NCBI RefSeq assembly: GCF_021129235.1
Contig: NZ_JAJOMA010000002.1
Span: 62,001-126,000, forward strand
Origin: Kineosporia mesophila
Lineage (GTDB): Bacteria > Actinomycetota > Actinomycetes > Actinomycetales > Kineosporiaceae
Direction: 5' to 3'
DNA length: 64,000 nucleotides
Below are positions 43,121-51,803 of this stretch, in pieces. Under the pieces are notes generated by a model. It saw only the letters and a program-made list of their open reading frames with translations, did no database searches and was not told where the DNA came from. How positions within the stretch are numbered: position 1 is the first letter of the stretch; every line of letters starts with the position of its first letter. The translations under genes and the position numbers were made by a program.

Positions 43121-43855
43121 GTGCTCGAGGTTGAGGACGATGTACGTGCGCCCGGTGTTCAGCTTCTGGACGGCCGCACCCTGCAGGCCGGCGTCTTCCG
43201 GGTCCAGCGCTGCGACTTCGCGTTCCGGCTGGACGTCAGCACCGACCTGGAACGGCTGATCGTCTCGGCCCCGGCCCGGTGGGCCGTGGGCGCGCTGGCG
43301 GAGCATCCCGACGACGAGCAGCGCCGGGAACGGGCCGTCGCCGCGCTGCGGGCGTCGGGGGAGAGGACCGAGGGCGGGAGCCGCCGCTTCGACCTCCTGA
43401 CCGTCCGGATCGACGGCGGGGGCCTGGTCGGGAGCGTGCTGGTGCTGTTCGGGCGGGGGACGTCGGCGTTCGTGCTGACCCCGGACACCGCGCTCGCCGA
43501 CCTGCTCGCCGCCGACCGCGGGCGCCTGGCCGGCATTCTCGCGGACGGGCTGCGCCCGGACGAGGTCCAGGACGATCCGGACGGCCCGGACGGTGCCTTC
43601 GGCTGGCAACTGCGGGTCCGGGCGATCGTCGAGGAGTTCGAGCCCTGGCTGGTGATGTCGTTCGGGATCGGTGCGGTTCCGGCCGGTCACGCGATCGTGC
43701 GGGCGAAAAGTACCGGTCGCAGCGCTGACCTGGACACTCCGGCGGCCTCCCGTCGCGTGCCCGCGCGTCACGTCGAGCCCCACCCCGGATTCGGGCGGAC
43801 CGTTCGGCGCAAGCCCGGTGTGGCTGCCTTGCTACGGAGGGTTCGCCCCACCTGA
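43121..43855 (+). CDS. Hypothetical protein, 244 residues
   Basis: GTG 43121 with AGGAGGGT just upstream. No family recognised. The product is mixed alpha/beta, with an N-terminal beta-rich part (LDGRTLQAGVFRVQRCDFAFRLDVS), acidic loops and a C-terminal Arg-rich tail (RRKPGVAALLRRVRPT). It sits on the strand of the twin 82-residue genes and inside the duplicated HTTM region. Confidence 0.75.
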   Translation: MLEVEDDVRAPGVQLLDGRTLQAGVFRVQRCDFAFRLDVSTDLERLIVSAPARWAVGALAEHPDDEQRRERAVAALRASGERTEGGSRRFDLLTVRIDGGGLVGSVLVLFGRGTSAFVLTPDTALADLLAADRGRLAGILADGLRPDEVQDDPDGPDGAFGWQLRVRAIVEEFEPWLVMSFGIGAVPAGHAIVRAKSTGRSADLDTPAASRRVPARHVEPHPGFGRTVRRKPGVAALLRRVRPT

Positions 43856-43889
43856 ATAAGGGGATCGACCGGCGGAACGGGAGGACCCA

Positions 43890-44138
43890 ATGATGGGTGC
43901 GGATGTTGTCGTCGCCAGGCTGCGGTGCTGGGGACCGGGGCGTGACGGGCAGCTCGACGAGCTGCACGACGTGGTAGCCCGCAAACTCGCAGGTCAGCAG
44001 TACATGGCGGATTTCGATGCCGAGTGCGGCACGTCGCGGGGCCCGTCCGGATGGACGCGGGACCGGGTGCAGCACGCCGTCGCCACCGCCATCGCCCACG
44101 ACTCGGTGTTCGCCGCCCGCGTGCGTCAGCTGCTCTGA
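43890..44138 (+). CDS. Small conserved protein, 82 residues (copy 1)
   Basis: ATG 43890 with GGGAGG upstream. The all-helical product (GADVVVARLRCWGPGRDGQLDELHDVV, then YMADFDAEC, and RDRVQHAVATAIAHDSVFAARVRQLL) is a close paralogue of the protein at 44290-44538. No domain name recognised; the C-terminal A-x-x-x-A-I-A-x-D-x-x-F pattern resembles helical adaptor domains in actinobacterial stress or effector proteins. Confidence 0.8.
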   Translation: MMGADVVVARLRCWGPGRDGQLDELHDVVARKLAGQQYMADFDAECGTSRGPSGWTRDRVQHAVATAIAHDSVFAARVRQLL

Positions 44139-44162
44139 GAGGTACGTGGGCTCTGAGAGGTA
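44131..44162. repeat. Direct repeat of 15 bp
   Basis: GCTCTGAGAGGTACG occurs at 44131-44145 and again at 44148-44162, spanning the end of copy 1 of the 82-residue gene. A related GAAAGGTACGG occurs near 44260, just before copy 2. Confidence 0.8.
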
Positions 44163-44289
44163 CGGGGCCGGTTCGATCAGGTGGGGCAGCTCCCCGCCCG
44201 ATCGGCCGAACCCGGCCACCTCGTCCTTGACCCCGGACCCTCGCGAGCCGATGCTTCCTCGAAAGGTACGGCCTTAACGAGGAGGCACG

Positions 44290-44538
44290 ATGCAGGGTGC
44301 GGACGTTGTCGTCGACCGGTTGCGGTCCTGGGGCACCGGCAAGGACAAGCAGCTGACCCAGTTGCACGACCTGGTCGCCGGAAAGCTTTCCGGCACGCGC
44401 TACATGGCGGAGTTCGACGCCGAGTGCCAGAAGCCGGAGGGCCCGTCCGGCTGGGCGCGCGACCGGGTGCAGCACGCCGTGGCCAGCGCCATCGCCCACG
44501 ACCCCGAGTTCGCCACCCAGGTGCGGGGTCTGCTGTAG
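44290..44538 (+). CDS. Small conserved protein, 82 residues (copy 2)
   Basis: ATG 44290 with AGGAGG upstream. It aligns end to end, without gaps, with the 43890-44138 product (GADVVVDRLRSWGTGKDKQL, YMAEFDAECQ, GPSGWARDRVQHAVASAIAHD). This tandem duplication lies between the two HTTM modules. Function unknown. Confidence 0.8.
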   Translation: MQGADVVVDRLRSWGTGKDKQLTQLHDLVAGKLSGTRYMAEFDAECQKPEGPSGWARDRVQHAVASAIAHDPEFATQVRGLL

Positions 44539-44562
44539 GGGACCGGAACCGGCACCCGCCCC

Positions 44563-45432
44563 CTAGGGGCTGGTGGACGTCCTCAATCTCGGCTCTTCGC
44601 CTCTCCACGACCGCCACCGGGCCACCGCGCTGTCGCGATACTGCTCCAGCGGCAGGAACGCCAGCAGCATGATCAGGTGCGGCCAGAACGCGATGGTGAT
44701 CACCGCGTAGGTGGCGGCGTGGAAGGCGAACCAGCCCGCGATCATCCGTCGTCGCCAGTACTCGGAGACGAAGAAGATCAGCGGGCTGAGCATCTCGAGC
44801 GAGAAGATCACCCACTGGGTCGCGTGCAGGCTCCAGGGAATGTGCAGCAGCCAGTCACCGAGGAACGTGCCGCGGCGGATGACGGCCCGGGTGATCGTCG
44901 CCGAGTTCACCCAGTCCCAGCCTCCGAAGCGGACCTTCGCCCAGGCAGACAGGAAATACGTGGCGATGCAGGCCAACTGGACCGCCCGGAAGGCAAAACC
45001 GGCGAGTTCGCTGCGGCGCCGGTCGCCGGTCGCGGCCATCCCGATGAGTGGCAGCACGAGCAGCGCCACGATGAAGTCACCGCGGTCGTGGTCGACCTTG
45101 CCGTAGGCGAAGGCCACGTACTGGTACCAGACCCAGCCCACGGCCACGAGAGCCCCGGCCACCCGGGGGAGACGACCGGTGAGGGCGAGCAGGCTCGCCG
45201 CCACGGTGCCCCACTTGAGGATCTCCACCTGCGGGACGTCGGCGGCGGGGATGCGGAACACCTCCCCCAGGTACAGGGGCTGGTACCAGACCGGGTCGGC
45301 CCAGCCGTGCCGGTAGCCGGACGTGTGCAGGAGCAGGATGTCCACGATGACGAACGCGTAGACGCACCGGCGGAACAGGGCCACCCGGGCCAGCGGCACG
45401 GGGGCGAAGAGCCAGGACCAGAGCCGGCTCAC
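44563..45432 (-). CDS. HTTM membrane protein (second copy)
   Basis: 289 residues, paralogue of the 40944-41861 protein: APVPLARVALFRRCVYAFVIVDIL, FAYGKVDHDRGDF, YFLSAWAKVRFGGWDWV. GTG 45432 overlaps the upstream stop (GTGA), so it is coupled to its partner at 45429-45980. About eight membrane segments. Bacterial role unknown. Confidence 0.88.
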   Translation of the reverse strand: MSRLWSWLFAPVPLARVALFRRCVYAFVIVDILLLHTSGYRHGWADPVWYQPLYLGEVFRIPAADVPQVEILKWGTVAASLLALTGRLPRVAGALVAVGWVWYQYVAFAYGKVDHDRGDFIVALLVLPLIGMAATGDRRRSELAGFAFRAVQLACIATYFLSAWAKVRFGGWDWVNSATITRAVIRRGTFLGDWLLHIPWSLHATQWVIFSLEMLSPLIFFVSEYWRRRMIAGWFAFHAATYAVITIAFWPHLIMLLAFLPLEQYRDSAVARWRSWRGEEPRLRTSTSP

Positions 45433-45980
45433 GGGGCGGCCTCCTCGAGGGTGCGGGGGTTGTCGTCCTCGGGCGTGCGGGCCGAGGACGGCCAGACGGC
45501 GAGGGTGCTCTCACGGACCTCGCCGGTGCGGACACCGTTCTCCAGCAGTACGTCACTGCGCACGACGCGGATCGCCTGCCACTGCGGTGCGTCCGGGAGC
45601 AGCCGGGCGTGGCTCTCCAGGAGGGTGCCGAGCATCGACGGGTCGGCCTGGATCTGCGGCATCCGGCCCTCGACCTCCGCACGGTTGAGCCCGACCGTGT
45701 CCGGGTTCAGGGAGGCGGGCCGCCACTGGTCGTCGCCGGCCTCCTTCACCTGGATCAGCGTGGAGCCGACCGGGCCCGAGGGGGCGGTGGAGGTGGCGTA
45801 CATCCGCCAGGGGCCGAACGGCCACCACCGGTCCGAGCCGTGGACCGTACCGGCCAGGAAGAGGGCGGTGATCGCGAGCAGCGCTCCCGTCAGCAGGGCC
45901 TTGAGGGGGCGGGACAGGCGGAGCGTGTCCCCGTCCGGCGCTTCCTGCGCCACTGTGGAAGTGCTGTGCGACGCGTTCAC
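45429..45980 (-). CDS. Membrane-anchored partner of the second HTTM protein
   Basis: 183 residues from GTG 45980. One N-terminal membrane segment (ALLTGALLAITALFLAGTV), then an extracytoplasmic domain with WWPFGPWRMYATS and VGLNRAEVEGRMP, both matching the 41858-42523 protein. Conserved pairing of this protein with HTTM in both modules indicates a joint function. No Pfam name assigned. Confidence 0.82.
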   Translation of the reverse strand: MNASHSTSTVAQEAPDGDTLRLSRPLKALLTGALLAITALFLAGTVHGSDRWWPFGPWRMYATSTAPSGPVGSTLIQVKEAGDDQWRPASLNPDTVGLNRAEVEGRMPQIQADPSMLGTLLESHARLLPDAPQWQAIRVVRSDVLLENGVRTGEVRESTLAVWPSSARTPEDDNPRTLEEAAP

Positions 45981-46045
45981 CGGGTCAGGATAGTCACGCC
46001 CGGACGGTCGGCTGCCGGGCCGGCCGGAGCACTAGACTCCGGCAG

Positions 46046-46594
46046 GTGACGGATGGGTACGAGACGGCTGACGCGCTCAGCGGCGAGCCGGACGGTTTCG
46101 AGCGGCTCTGGACGCCGCACCGCATGGTCTACATCAGCGGTGAGGAGAAGCCGAAGACGTCGGCCCCGGGTGAGGACTGCCCGTTCTGCCGGGCGCCGAG
46201 AGTGACCGACGAGGAAAGCCTGATCGTGGCGCGGGGCGAGCACGCCTTCGCCGTGCTCAACCTGTTCCCCTACAACCCGGGCCACGTCCTGGTCTGTCCT
46301 TACCGTCACGTCGCCGACTACACCGACCTGACCGGTCCGGAGACCGTCGAGGTCGCTACGATGACCCAGCGCGCGATGACCGTGATCCGCGCGGTCTCGG
46401 CCCCGCACGGGTTCAACCTCGGGCTCAACCAGGGAGCGGTCGCCGGTGCCGGTATCGCCGCCCACCTGCACCAGCACGTGGTGCCGCGCTGGGGCGGCGA
46501 CGCGAACTTCCTGCCCGTCGTGGCCCGCACCAAGGCGCTGCCCGAACTGCTCGCCGACACCCGCAAGAAGCTCGCCGACGCCTGGAACGCCTGA
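46046..46594 (+). CDS. HIT family protein (Ap4A-hydrolase-like)
   Basis: 182 residues. The histidine triad is HLHQHVVPRW near residues 139-148. A DCPFCR pair (residues near 49) is typical of the actinobacterial subfamily that precedes pgsA. It hydrolyses dinucleoside polyphosphates or nucleotide conjugates. Starts at GTG 46046. Confidence 0.92.
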   Translation: MTDGYETADALSGEPDGFERLWTPHRMVYISGEEKPKTSAPGEDCPFCRAPRVTDEESLIVARGEHAFAVLNLFPYNPGHVLVCPYRHVADYTDLTGPETVEVATMTQRAMTVIRAVSAPHGFNLGLNQGAVAGAGIAAHLHQHVVPRWGGDANFLPVVARTKALPELLADTRKKLADAWNA

Positions 46595-46713
46595 ATTCCG
46601 GTGTCTTCCCGGTAAGGGACCGCTCACGCTGCGGCGCCACGGTGTTCCGGTCGGTGGCCGGTCGATCTGTACGCGTCTGAGCACCCCTCCGGCGTCGGTA
46701 GAGTGGGCCCACC

Positions 46714-47364
46714 ATGCTCAACCGATTCGCGCGCGCCCTCTTCACGCGCATCTTCACGCCGGTCGCCAGGTTGCTTCTGAGCTGGGGGGTCAGCCCAGAC
46801 GTCGTCACCCTGGTCGGCACCTTCGGCGTGTGCGCCGGGTCTCTCATCCTCTTCCCGATCGGCGAGCTGTTCTGGGGTGTGATGGTCGTCACGGCCTTCG
46901 TGTTCTCCGACCTGCTCGACGGCACCATGGCGCGTCTGTCCGGCCGTTCGTCGGTCTGGGGCGCCTACCTCGACTCCACGCTCGACCGCCTCGGTGACGG
47001 CGCGGTCTTCGGTGGCCTGGTGCTCTTCTACGCCGGCCGCGGTGACGACGACGTGATGACCGCGCTCGCCCTCACCTGCCTGGTGCTCGGCTACCTGGTC
47101 TCCTACTCCCGCGCCCGGGCCGAGGGCCTGGGCATGCAGGCGAACGTGGGTATCGCCGAGCGGTCCGAACGGCTCGTGGCCACCCTCATCGCCACCGGCT
47201 TCGTCGGCATCGGCGCCCCCGACGCCCTGCTCGGGGTGGTGCTGGCCCTGCTCGCGGTCGCCAGCGTGATCACCGTGCTGCAGCGCATCCTGATGGTGCG
47301 CAAGCAGGCCCTGGCCCTGATCGCGGCCGACCGGGCCGCCGCGGTGGCCACCGGCGATGTGTGA
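46714..47364 (+). CDS. pgsA: Phosphatidylinositol phosphate synthase
   Basis: 216 residues, CDP-alcohol phosphatidyltransferase with about six membrane segments. The motif DLLDGTMARLSGRSSVWGAYLDSTLD has all four metal-binding aspartates. With the following PatA and PimA genes it is the actinobacterial PI synthase (CDP-diacylglycerol plus inositol phosphate). The stop overlaps the next start by GTGA. Confidence 0.94.
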   Translation: MLNRFARALFTRIFTPVARLLLSWGVSPDVVTLVGTFGVCAGSLILFPIGELFWGVMVVTAFVFSDLLDGTMARLSGRSSVWGAYLDSTLDRLGDGAVFGGLVLFYAGRGDDDVMTALALTCLVLGYLVSYSRARAEGLGMQANVGIAERSERLVATLIATGFVGIGAPDALLGVVLALLAVASVITVLQRILMVRKQALALIAADRAAAVATGDV

Positions 47365-48278
47365 CCTCCTCGGTGAGTGACACGAGTGACCGGGTGGCCA
47401 CCGCCGCCTACCTGACCGCCTGGAAGGTCGTGCGGCTGCTGCCCGAACGGCTGGCCTACGCGCTGTTCGCGCTGGGCGCCGACTGGGTCTGGTGGCGCCA
47501 CGGCACCGGCGTGCAGCGCCTGGAGAAGAACCTGGCCCGCGCCGTGCCCGACGCCGGCCCCGGGCAGCTGCGCGAGCTGTCCCGCCGCGGCATGCGTTCC
47601 TACCTGCGCTACTGGTGCGACGCGTTCCTGCTGCCGGGCTGGGACGCCGACCGGCTGGCGCGCACCTGCCGGGTCGACGATCCCGAGCGGCTGAAACGGG
47701 TCTTCAGCTCCGGCGGCGTCGTCGCGGCCCTGGCCCACCAGGGCAACTGGGACCACGCCGGGGCCTGGGCCTGCGTTCACCTGGCCCAGGTGACCACCGT
47801 CGCCGAGCGGCTCAGGCCCGAGGCGGTCTACCAGAGGTTCCTCGACTACCGTCGCAGCCTCGGCATGGAGATCTACCCCCTCGGCGATCCCGGCCTGATC
47901 GGCAAGCTGATCCGGCAGGTGCGCGGTGGCGCGTTCGTACCGCTGCTGGCCGACCGCGACCTGTCGGGCAACGGCGTGCCCGTCACCTTCCTCGGCGAGC
48001 CCTCCCGGATGGCCCCCGGGCCGGCCGCGATCGCGCTCGCCTCGAAGGCCCCGCTGCTGCCGGTGAACACCTACTACGAGCGGCTTCCCGGCGGTGGCTG
48101 GGGCCTCGTGCTGCAGATCCACGAGCCCGTGCCGGTGCCCACCACGGGCACGAACGCCGAGAAGATCGCCGTGATGACGCAGGGCTGTGCCGATGCGCTC
48201 TCGGCCGGCCTGCGCGAGCACCCGCAGGACTGGCACATGCTGCAGGTCGTTTTCGACTCCGACAGAACGTCCCGATGA
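47361..48278 (+). CDS. patA: Phosphatidylinositol mannoside acyltransferase
   Basis: 305 residues, LpxL/HtrB-type acyltransferase fold. The catalytic H-x4-D motif is AHQGNWDHAG (near residue 130). In this conserved cluster it acylates the mannose of PIM at the cytoplasmic membrane. Starts at GTG 47361, coupled to pgsA, and overlaps pimA by ATGA. Confidence 0.92.
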   Translation: MTSSVSDTSDRVATAAYLTAWKVVRLLPERLAYALFALGADWVWWRHGTGVQRLEKNLARAVPDAGPGQLRELSRRGMRSYLRYWCDAFLLPGWDADRLARTCRVDDPERLKRVFSSGGVVAALAHQGNWDHAGAWACVHLAQVTTVAERLRPEAVYQRFLDYRRSLGMEIYPLGDPGLIGKLIRQVRGGAFVPLLADRDLSGNGVPVTFLGEPSRMAPGPAAIALASKAPLLPVNTYYERLPGGGWGLVLQIHEPVPVPTTGTNAEKIAVMTQGCADALSAGLREHPQDWHMLQVVFDSDRTSR

Positions 48279-49471
48279 GCGACGTCCGGCCTTTGCGCAT
48301 CGGCATGGTGTCGCCGTACTCGTTCCACGTGCCGGGCGGCGTGCAGTTCCACATCCGCGACGTGGCCGAGCACCTGCTCGGGATGGGCCACCACGTCAGC
48401 GTGCTCGCCCCCTCCGACGACGACACCGAGCTGCCCTCCTACATCGAGTCGGCCGGGCGCGCGGTGCCGCTGCCTTACAACGGCTCGGTGGCCCGCATCA
48501 GCTTCGGCCCGGTCGCCTCCTCCCGGGTCAAGCGCTGGCTGGCCGAGAACGACTTCGACGTGCTGCACGTGCACGAGCCCTCCAGCCCGTCGCTGTCCAT
48601 GCTCGCGATGTGGGCCGCGACCGGCCCGATCGTCGCGACCTTCCACACCTCCAACCCGCGCTCGCGCGCGATGTCGGCCGCCTACCCGCTCCTGCGGCCG
48701 GGTTTCGAGAAGCTGTCGGCCCGGATCGCGGTGTCGGAAGACGCGCGGCGCACGGTGGTCGACCATCTGGGCGGCGACGCGGTGGTCATCCCGAACGGCG
48801 TGTTCGTCGACCGGTTCGCCGCCGCGTCACCCCGGGCCCAGTGGCAGGGCACCACCGAGCGCCCGACGCTGGCGTTCCTCGGGCGCCTGGACGAGCCCCG
48901 CAAGGGTCTGCAGGTGCTCACGGCCGCGCTGCCGGAGGTGCTGCGGGCTCATCCGGGGGTGCGTCTGCTGGTGCTGGGTCGTGGCGACGCGGAAGAGGCC
49001 CTGGCCGTTCTGCGCGACGAGCCGGCGGCACGGGAAGCGATCGAGCTGCTCGGCCCGCTCGACGACGACGCCAAGGCCTCGCTGCTGCGCTCGGTCGACG
49101 CCTACGTCGGCCCGCACACCGGCGGCGAGAGCTTCGGCATCGTGCTGGTCGAGGCGATGAGCGCGGGCGCCCCGGTGATCGCCAGTGATCTGGGGGCCTT
49201 CCGGCGGGTGCTGGACGACGGTGAGCTGGGCCTGCTCACGCGCACCGGCGACGCCCCGGCGCTGGCCGAAGCCGTGCGGGCCGTGCTGGACGACCCGGCC
49301 GCGGCCCGGGCCCGGGCGCAGCGGGCCGCCGTCGGCGTGCGCCGCTACGACTGGTCCCGCGTGGCCGCACAGATCCTGGACGTCTACGACACGGTCACCC
49401 TGGGGGCCGACAAGGTGGGCGAGGATCCGCGCCTGGGCCTGCTCGCGCGCTGGCGCCCGAAGGTGAGCTGA
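48275..49471 (+). CDS. pimA: GDP-mannose-dependent phosphatidylinositol mannosyltransferase
   Basis: 398 residues, GT4 family. N-terminal IGMVSPYSFHVPGGVQFHIRD, donor-binding region FLGRLDEPRKGL and the catalytic E-x7-E GESFGIVLVEAMSAGAPVIASD. It adds the first mannose to phosphatidylinositol. Coupled to patA. Confidence 0.95.
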   Translation: MSDVRPLRIGMVSPYSFHVPGGVQFHIRDVAEHLLGMGHHVSVLAPSDDDTELPSYIESAGRAVPLPYNGSVARISFGPVASSRVKRWLAENDFDVLHVHEPSSPSLSMLAMWAATGPIVATFHTSNPRSRAMSAAYPLLRPGFEKLSARIAVSEDARRTVVDHLGGDAVVIPNGVFVDRFAAASPRAQWQGTTERPTLAFLGRLDEPRKGLQVLTAALPEVLRAHPGVRLLVLGRGDAEEALAVLRDEPAAREAIELLGPLDDDAKASLLRSVDAYVGPHTGGESFGIVLVEAMSAGAPVIASDLGAFRRVLDDGELGLLTRTGDAPALAEAVRAVLDDPAAARARAQRAAVGVRRYDWSRVAAQILDVYDTVTLGADKVGEDPRLGLLARWRPKVS

Positions 49472-50058
49472 TGGATCACGCCCTGGAACGGCTGGACGGT
49501 ACCTGGGGTGTCGTCCTGCTCACCGTTCTGCTGCTGCTCGTGGTCGGCTGGTACCTGTCGTACCTGGCGGCCCGGCTGGACCGGCTGCACCACCGGGTCG
49601 AGACCTCCCGCGCCGCTCTGGAGACCCGCCTGGCCCGCCGGGCGGCCGTGGCGCTGGAGGTCAGCCGGCAGCTGGCGCCCCCGGCCGGCGAGCAACTGCG
49701 CCTGGCCGCGTCCCGGATGGTGCGGGCCCCCGACGCACCGGTCAGCGAGGCGGGCGAGAACCTGCTGGCGCGGGCTCTGCACCAGGCCTTCGCCGACCAG
49801 AAACAGGTGACCCGGCTGCGCGCCGACCCGGCCACGGGCGAGCTGCTCGACGAGCTCGTGCTGGCGGGGGAGCGGGTGCAGCTGGCCCGCCGGTTCCACA
49901 ACGACGCGGTGGCCCACGCCCAGCGGATGCGGCGCAAGAAGGTCGTGCGCTGGGCGAAGCTCGCCGGCACCGCGCAGATGCCCCAGATGGTCGAGATCGA
50001 CGACAGTCAGCCCGAGAGCCTCGCCTGGCAGCCGCCTCCCCAGGGGGGAATAGCATGA
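49471..50058 (+). CDS. LemA-like membrane-anchored protein
   Basis: 195 residues. One N-terminal membrane segment ([21 protein letters not shown]) and a helical domain with [22 protein letters not shown] and [17 protein letters not shown], resembling LemA coiled coils. It starts one base after pimA ends. The gene is a regular member of this cluster in other actinobacteria; its function is unknown. Confidence 0.8.
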   Translation: MDHALERLDGTWGVVLLTVLLLLVVGWYLSYLAARLDRLHHRVETSRAALETRLARRAAVALEVSRQLAPPAGEQLRLAASRMVRAPDAPVSEAGENLLARALHQAFADQKQVTRLRADPATGELLDELVLAGERVQLARRFHNDAVAHAQRMRRKKVVRWAKLAGTAQMPQMVEIDDSQPESLAWQPPPQGGIA

Positions 50059-50125
50059 TGTCGAATCCGGACCGCGTTCTGTAACGGTCCCGGTCCCAGC
50101 CGCTGAGGTCAGTGAGAGGTTCTAC

Positions 50126-51055
50126 GTGTCCAGCTCCGCGCCCGACAGTTCCACCACCCCTCCCGTCCCCGGCACCGTTACCGGCACCGGCCTCGTGAAG
50201 CGTGGCATGGCCGAGATGCTCAAGGGCGGTGTGATCATGGATGTGGTCACGCCCGACCAGGCCCGCATCGCCGAGGACGCCGGCGCCGTGGCCGTGATGG
50301 CGCTCGAACGGGTGCCCGCCGACATCCGGGCCCAGGGCGGCGTGGTCCGGATGAGCGACCCGGACATGATCGACGGCATCCAGGCTGCCGTCTCGATCCC
50401 GGTGATGGCCAAGGCCCGCATCGGTCACTTCGTCGAGGCCCAGGTGCTGCAGTCGCTCGGCGTCGACTACATCGACGAGTCCGAGGTGCTCACCCCGGCC
50501 GACTACGCCAACCACATCGACAAGTGGAAGTTCACGGTGCCCTTCGTCTGCGGTGCCACGAACCTGGGCGAGGCCCTGCGCCGGATCTCCGAGGGTGCGG
50601 CGATGATCCGCTCCAAGGGTGAGGCCGGCACCGGCGACGTCTCGAACGCCACCACCCACATGCGCCAGATCCGCGGCGAGATCCGCAAGCTGACGAGCAT
50701 GTCGCAGGACGAGCTGTACGTGGCCGCCAAGGAGCTCCAGGCGCCCCTGCCCCTGGTGCAGGAGATCGCCGCGAGCGGCAAGCTCCCGGTCGTGCTGTTC
50801 ACCGCCGGTGGCATCGCCACGCCCTCCGACGCCGCGATGATGATGCAGCTCGGGGCGGACGGCGTGTTCGTCGGCTCCGGCATCTTCAAGTCCGGCAACC
50901 CGGTGGCCCGGGCCGAGGCCATCGTCAAGGCCACCACGTTCCACGACGACCCCGACGTGATCGCCAAGGTGTCGCGCGGGCTGGGCGAGGCCATGGTCGG
51001 CATCACCGTCGACGAGATCCCGCAGCCGCACCGTCTCGCCGAGCGCGGCTGGTGA
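50126..51055 (+). CDS. pdxS: Pyridoxal 5'-phosphate synthase lyase subunit
   Basis: 309 residues. Forms the barrel dodecamer that makes PLP from ribose 5-phosphate, glyceraldehyde 3-phosphate and ammonia. The lysines of [20 protein letters not shown] and [13 protein letters not shown], and the phosphate loop ([27 protein letters not shown]) are intact. GTG 50126. Its stop overlaps the pdxT start. Confidence 0.97.
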   Translation: MSSSAPDSSTTPPVPGTVTGTGLVKRGMAEMLKGGVIMDVVTPDQARIAEDAGAVAVMALERVPADIRAQGGVVRMSDPDMIDGIQAAVSIPVMAKARIGHFVEAQVLQSLGVDYIDESEVLTPADYANHIDKWKFTVPFVCGATNLGEALRRISEGAAMIRSKGEAGTGDVSNATTHMRQIRGEIRKLTSMSQDELYVAAKELQAPLPLVQEIAASGKLPVVLFTAGGIATPSDAAMMMQLGADGVFVGSGIFKSGNPVARAEAIVKATTFHDDPDVIAKVSRGLGEAMVGITVDEIPQPHRLAERGW

Positions 51056-51666
51056 GCGCGCCCGTCATCGGGGTTCTCGCCGTCCAGGGCGATTTTCGTG
51101 AGCACCTGGCGGTGCTCGACGGCGCGGGGGTGCCCACCCGCGCCGTACGCCGGCCCTCCGAGCTGGAGGGCCTGTCCGGCATCGTGATCCCCGGCGGCGA
51201 GTCCACCACGATCGACAAGCTCACCCGTATCTTCGAACTGCGCGAACCACTGCAGAGGCTTTTGGACGCGGGTCTGCCCGCCTACGGTTCGTGCGCGGGG
51301 ATGATCCTGCTGGCCGACCGGGTGGTCGACACCGCCCCCGGCCAGCAGACCTTCGGTGGTCTCGACATGACGGTGCGGCGCAACGCCTTCGGGCGCCAGG
51401 TCGACTCGTTCGAGGCCGACCTGGACTTCGCCGGGATCGAGGGCGGGCCGGTGCGCGCCGTCTTCATCCGGGCGCCCTGGGTGGAGGAGGTCGGCGCCGG
51501 GGTAGAGGTGCTCGCGCGCTCGCCCGAGGGGCACGCGGTCGCGGTCCGGCAGGGGAACCTGCTCGCCACCTCGTTCCACCCGGAGATCACCGGTGACCAC
51601 CGCGTCCACCATCTGTTCGCGCAGATGGTGACCGAGTACGCGGAGAAGGCCCGCGCGAACAGCTGA
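51052..51666 (+). CDS. pdxT: Pyridoxal 5'-phosphate synthase glutaminase subunit
   Basis: 204 residues, class I amidotransferase. Nucleophile Cys in [11 protein letters not shown], and the His-Glu pair in SFHPEITGD. It supplies ammonia to PdxS. GTG 51052 overlaps the pdxS stop. Confidence 0.96.
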   Translation: MSAPVIGVLAVQGDFREHLAVLDGAGVPTRAVRRPSELEGLSGIVIPGGESTTIDKLTRIFELREPLQRLLDAGLPAYGSCAGMILLADRVVDTAPGQQTFGGLDMTVRRNAFGRQVDSFEADLDFAGIEGGPVRAVFIRAPWVEEVGAGVEVLARSPEGHAVAVRQGNLLATSFHPEITGDHRVHHLFAQMVTEYAEKARANS

Positions 51667-51679
51667 GACCTCTCCCGCC

Positions 51680-51713
51680 GATGTCGCCGGGAGGTCACTT
51701 TCCCGGCGACATC
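51680..51713 (+). terminator. Hairpin after pdxT
   Basis: Perfect 13-bp stem GATGTCGCCGGGA / TCCCGGCGACATC (51680-51692, 51701-51713) with an 8-base loop, ending 47 bp after the pdxT stop. Likely rho-independent-like terminator without a T run. Confidence 0.8.
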
Positions 51714-51803
51714 CGGTCGGGCGGGAACACGTCCGGCCTGCGCGTGGTTGGTTAGCCAGGGTAACGATGTTTCCGCTGTGCTGATCAGATCGAGAGTCCG
51801 TTT

